Below, piece after piece: positions 6,788 through 7,392 of a stretch of 7,392 bases of DNA. The position numbers were made by a program, and so were the translations under genes. Numbering within the stretch: position 1 is the stretch's first letter; every line of letters begins with the position of its first letter. The notes beneath the pieces were generated by a model. The model was not told where the DNA came from. It did no database searches and was given only the letters and a program-made list of their open reading frames with translations. The DNA is from an uncultured Chloroflexota bacterium (GTDB lineage: Bacteria > Chloroflexota > Limnocylindria > Limnocylindrales > CSP1-4): NCBI GenBank assembly GCA_903930745.1, contig CAIYZX010000680.1, positions 1 to 7,392 on the forward strand. Direction: 5' to 3'.

Positions 6788-7392
6788 ACTCGGCGTCGCG
6801 CAGGGCGCGGCCGGTGAGGTGGAGGAAGACCGCCTCCAGATCCGGGCGGACCAGCTCCACGCCCCGGACGATGGCGCCGGTTCCCTCGGCGGCCGCGAGA
6901 AGCGCCGCGAGGACGCCGCCCGCGTCGTCTGCGATGGCCTCCACCACGCCGTCCTTCGCGATGGCGGAGTCAACGCCGTTCACCTTCGCGACCGCCGCCG
7001 CTGCCTCGGCCGCCGCGCTTGCCCCGCCCGCCACGGTCACGCGGACCTGGTCTCGCTGGCCAACGAGGGCGACGAGCTCGCGCTGGGTGCCCTCGGCGCG
7101 GATCCGGCCGCCGTCGATGATGCCGATGCGGTCGCAGAGGCGCTCCGCCTCCTCCATGTAGTGGGTGGTGTACAGGACGGCCATGCCCGCCTGGCCCAGC
7201 TGCGCCACGCTCTCGAGGATGGCGTTGCGGCTCTGCGGGTCCACGCCCACGGTGGGCTCGTCCAGGAGCAGGAGCCGCGGCTGGTGGAGGAGCCCCACGC
7301 CGATGTTCAGCCGGCGCTGCATGCCGCCGCTGAACGTGGACGTCCGGTCCTTCGCGCGCTCCGTGAGGCCGATGATCTCCAGGACCTCCGCC
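6786..7392 (-). CDS. ABC-2 exporter ATPase, DrrA-like, N-terminal part outside the window
   Basis: The frame is open to the window edge, giving 201 residues of the C-terminal part of an ATP-binding subunit. The Walker A half is missing. Counting from the first complete codon, I see the ABC signature FSGGMQ (20-25), Walker B LLLLDEP (40-46), the D-loop VGVDPQSRN (48-56) and the H-loop histidine in TTHYMEEAE (H77). A methionine inside the signature (ATG at 7322) is not the start, because the upstream residues TERAKDRTSTFSGG are conserved family sequence. The tail after about residue 120 ends in PDLEAVFLHLTGRALRD, as in the accessory C-terminal domain of DrrA-type ATPases. Members power drug, lipid or ion export through ABC-2 permeases, and two such permeases follow directly. 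It should work as a cytoplasmic dimer. The full protein is likely a little over 300 residues. Confidence 0.95.
   Translation of the reverse strand, partial: AEVLEIIGLTERAKDRTSTFSGGMQRRLNIGVGLLHQPRLLLLDEPTVGVDPQSRNAILESVAQLGQAGMAVLYTTHYMEEAERLCDRIGIIDGGRIRAEGTQRELVALVGQRDQVRVTVAGGASAAAEAAAAVAKVNGVDSAIAKDGVVEAIADDAGGVLAALLAAAEGTGAIVRGVELVRPDLEAVFLHLTGRALRDAE

Noticed and set aside
6786..7322. Complete short ATPase starting at the ATG at 7322
   Set aside because: That methionine is part of the ABC signature SGGMQ, and the frame continues with conserved residues to the window edge, so the gene is cut by the window and not short.

Overview
The window comes from a very GC-rich bacterium (by eye about 70% G+C, with strong G/C bias at third codon positions). 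The protein styles fit a high-GC Chloroflexota or Actinomycetota genome; nothing here fixes the phylum. All confidently called genes lie on the minus strand, so in transcription order the window reads from right to left.

Right part (4382-7392): a compact ABC-2 type export operon. It starts with the C-terminal part of a DrrA-like ATPase cut by the window edge, then two related but distinct permeases of 399 and 398 residues. The ATPase and first permease are 11 bp apart, and the two permeases overlap by 4 bp (ATGA). Together they would make an ATPase homodimer driving a heterodimeric membrane channel with two large extracytoplasmic domains. The substrate cannot be read from sequence.

Middle (485-4243): one long gene for a UvrD/PcrA-type superfamily 1 helicase fused to a C-terminal PD-(D/E)XK nuclease with four cysteines placed for an iron-sulfur cluster. 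This is the layout of AddB/AdnB-type DNA end-resection enzymes. It follows the ABC operon after a 138 bp gap that holds a 19-bp palindrome. A functional link to the exporter is not evident.

Left part (1-484): no confident gene. It holds nearly seven copies of an 18-bp tandem repeat at the very edge, an open plus-strand frame that might be the Pro/Ala-rich tail of a protein starting outside the window, a perfect 24-bp AT-rich palindrome (281-304) with a weaker look-alike 94 bp upstream, and a small hairpin beyond the helicase stop. This is the least explained part of the window.

I see no RNA gene, CRISPR array, insertion sequence or recognisable defence island. Most of the window looks like ordinary chromosomal content. 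The palindrome pair and the altered helicase motif V are the points most worth checking.
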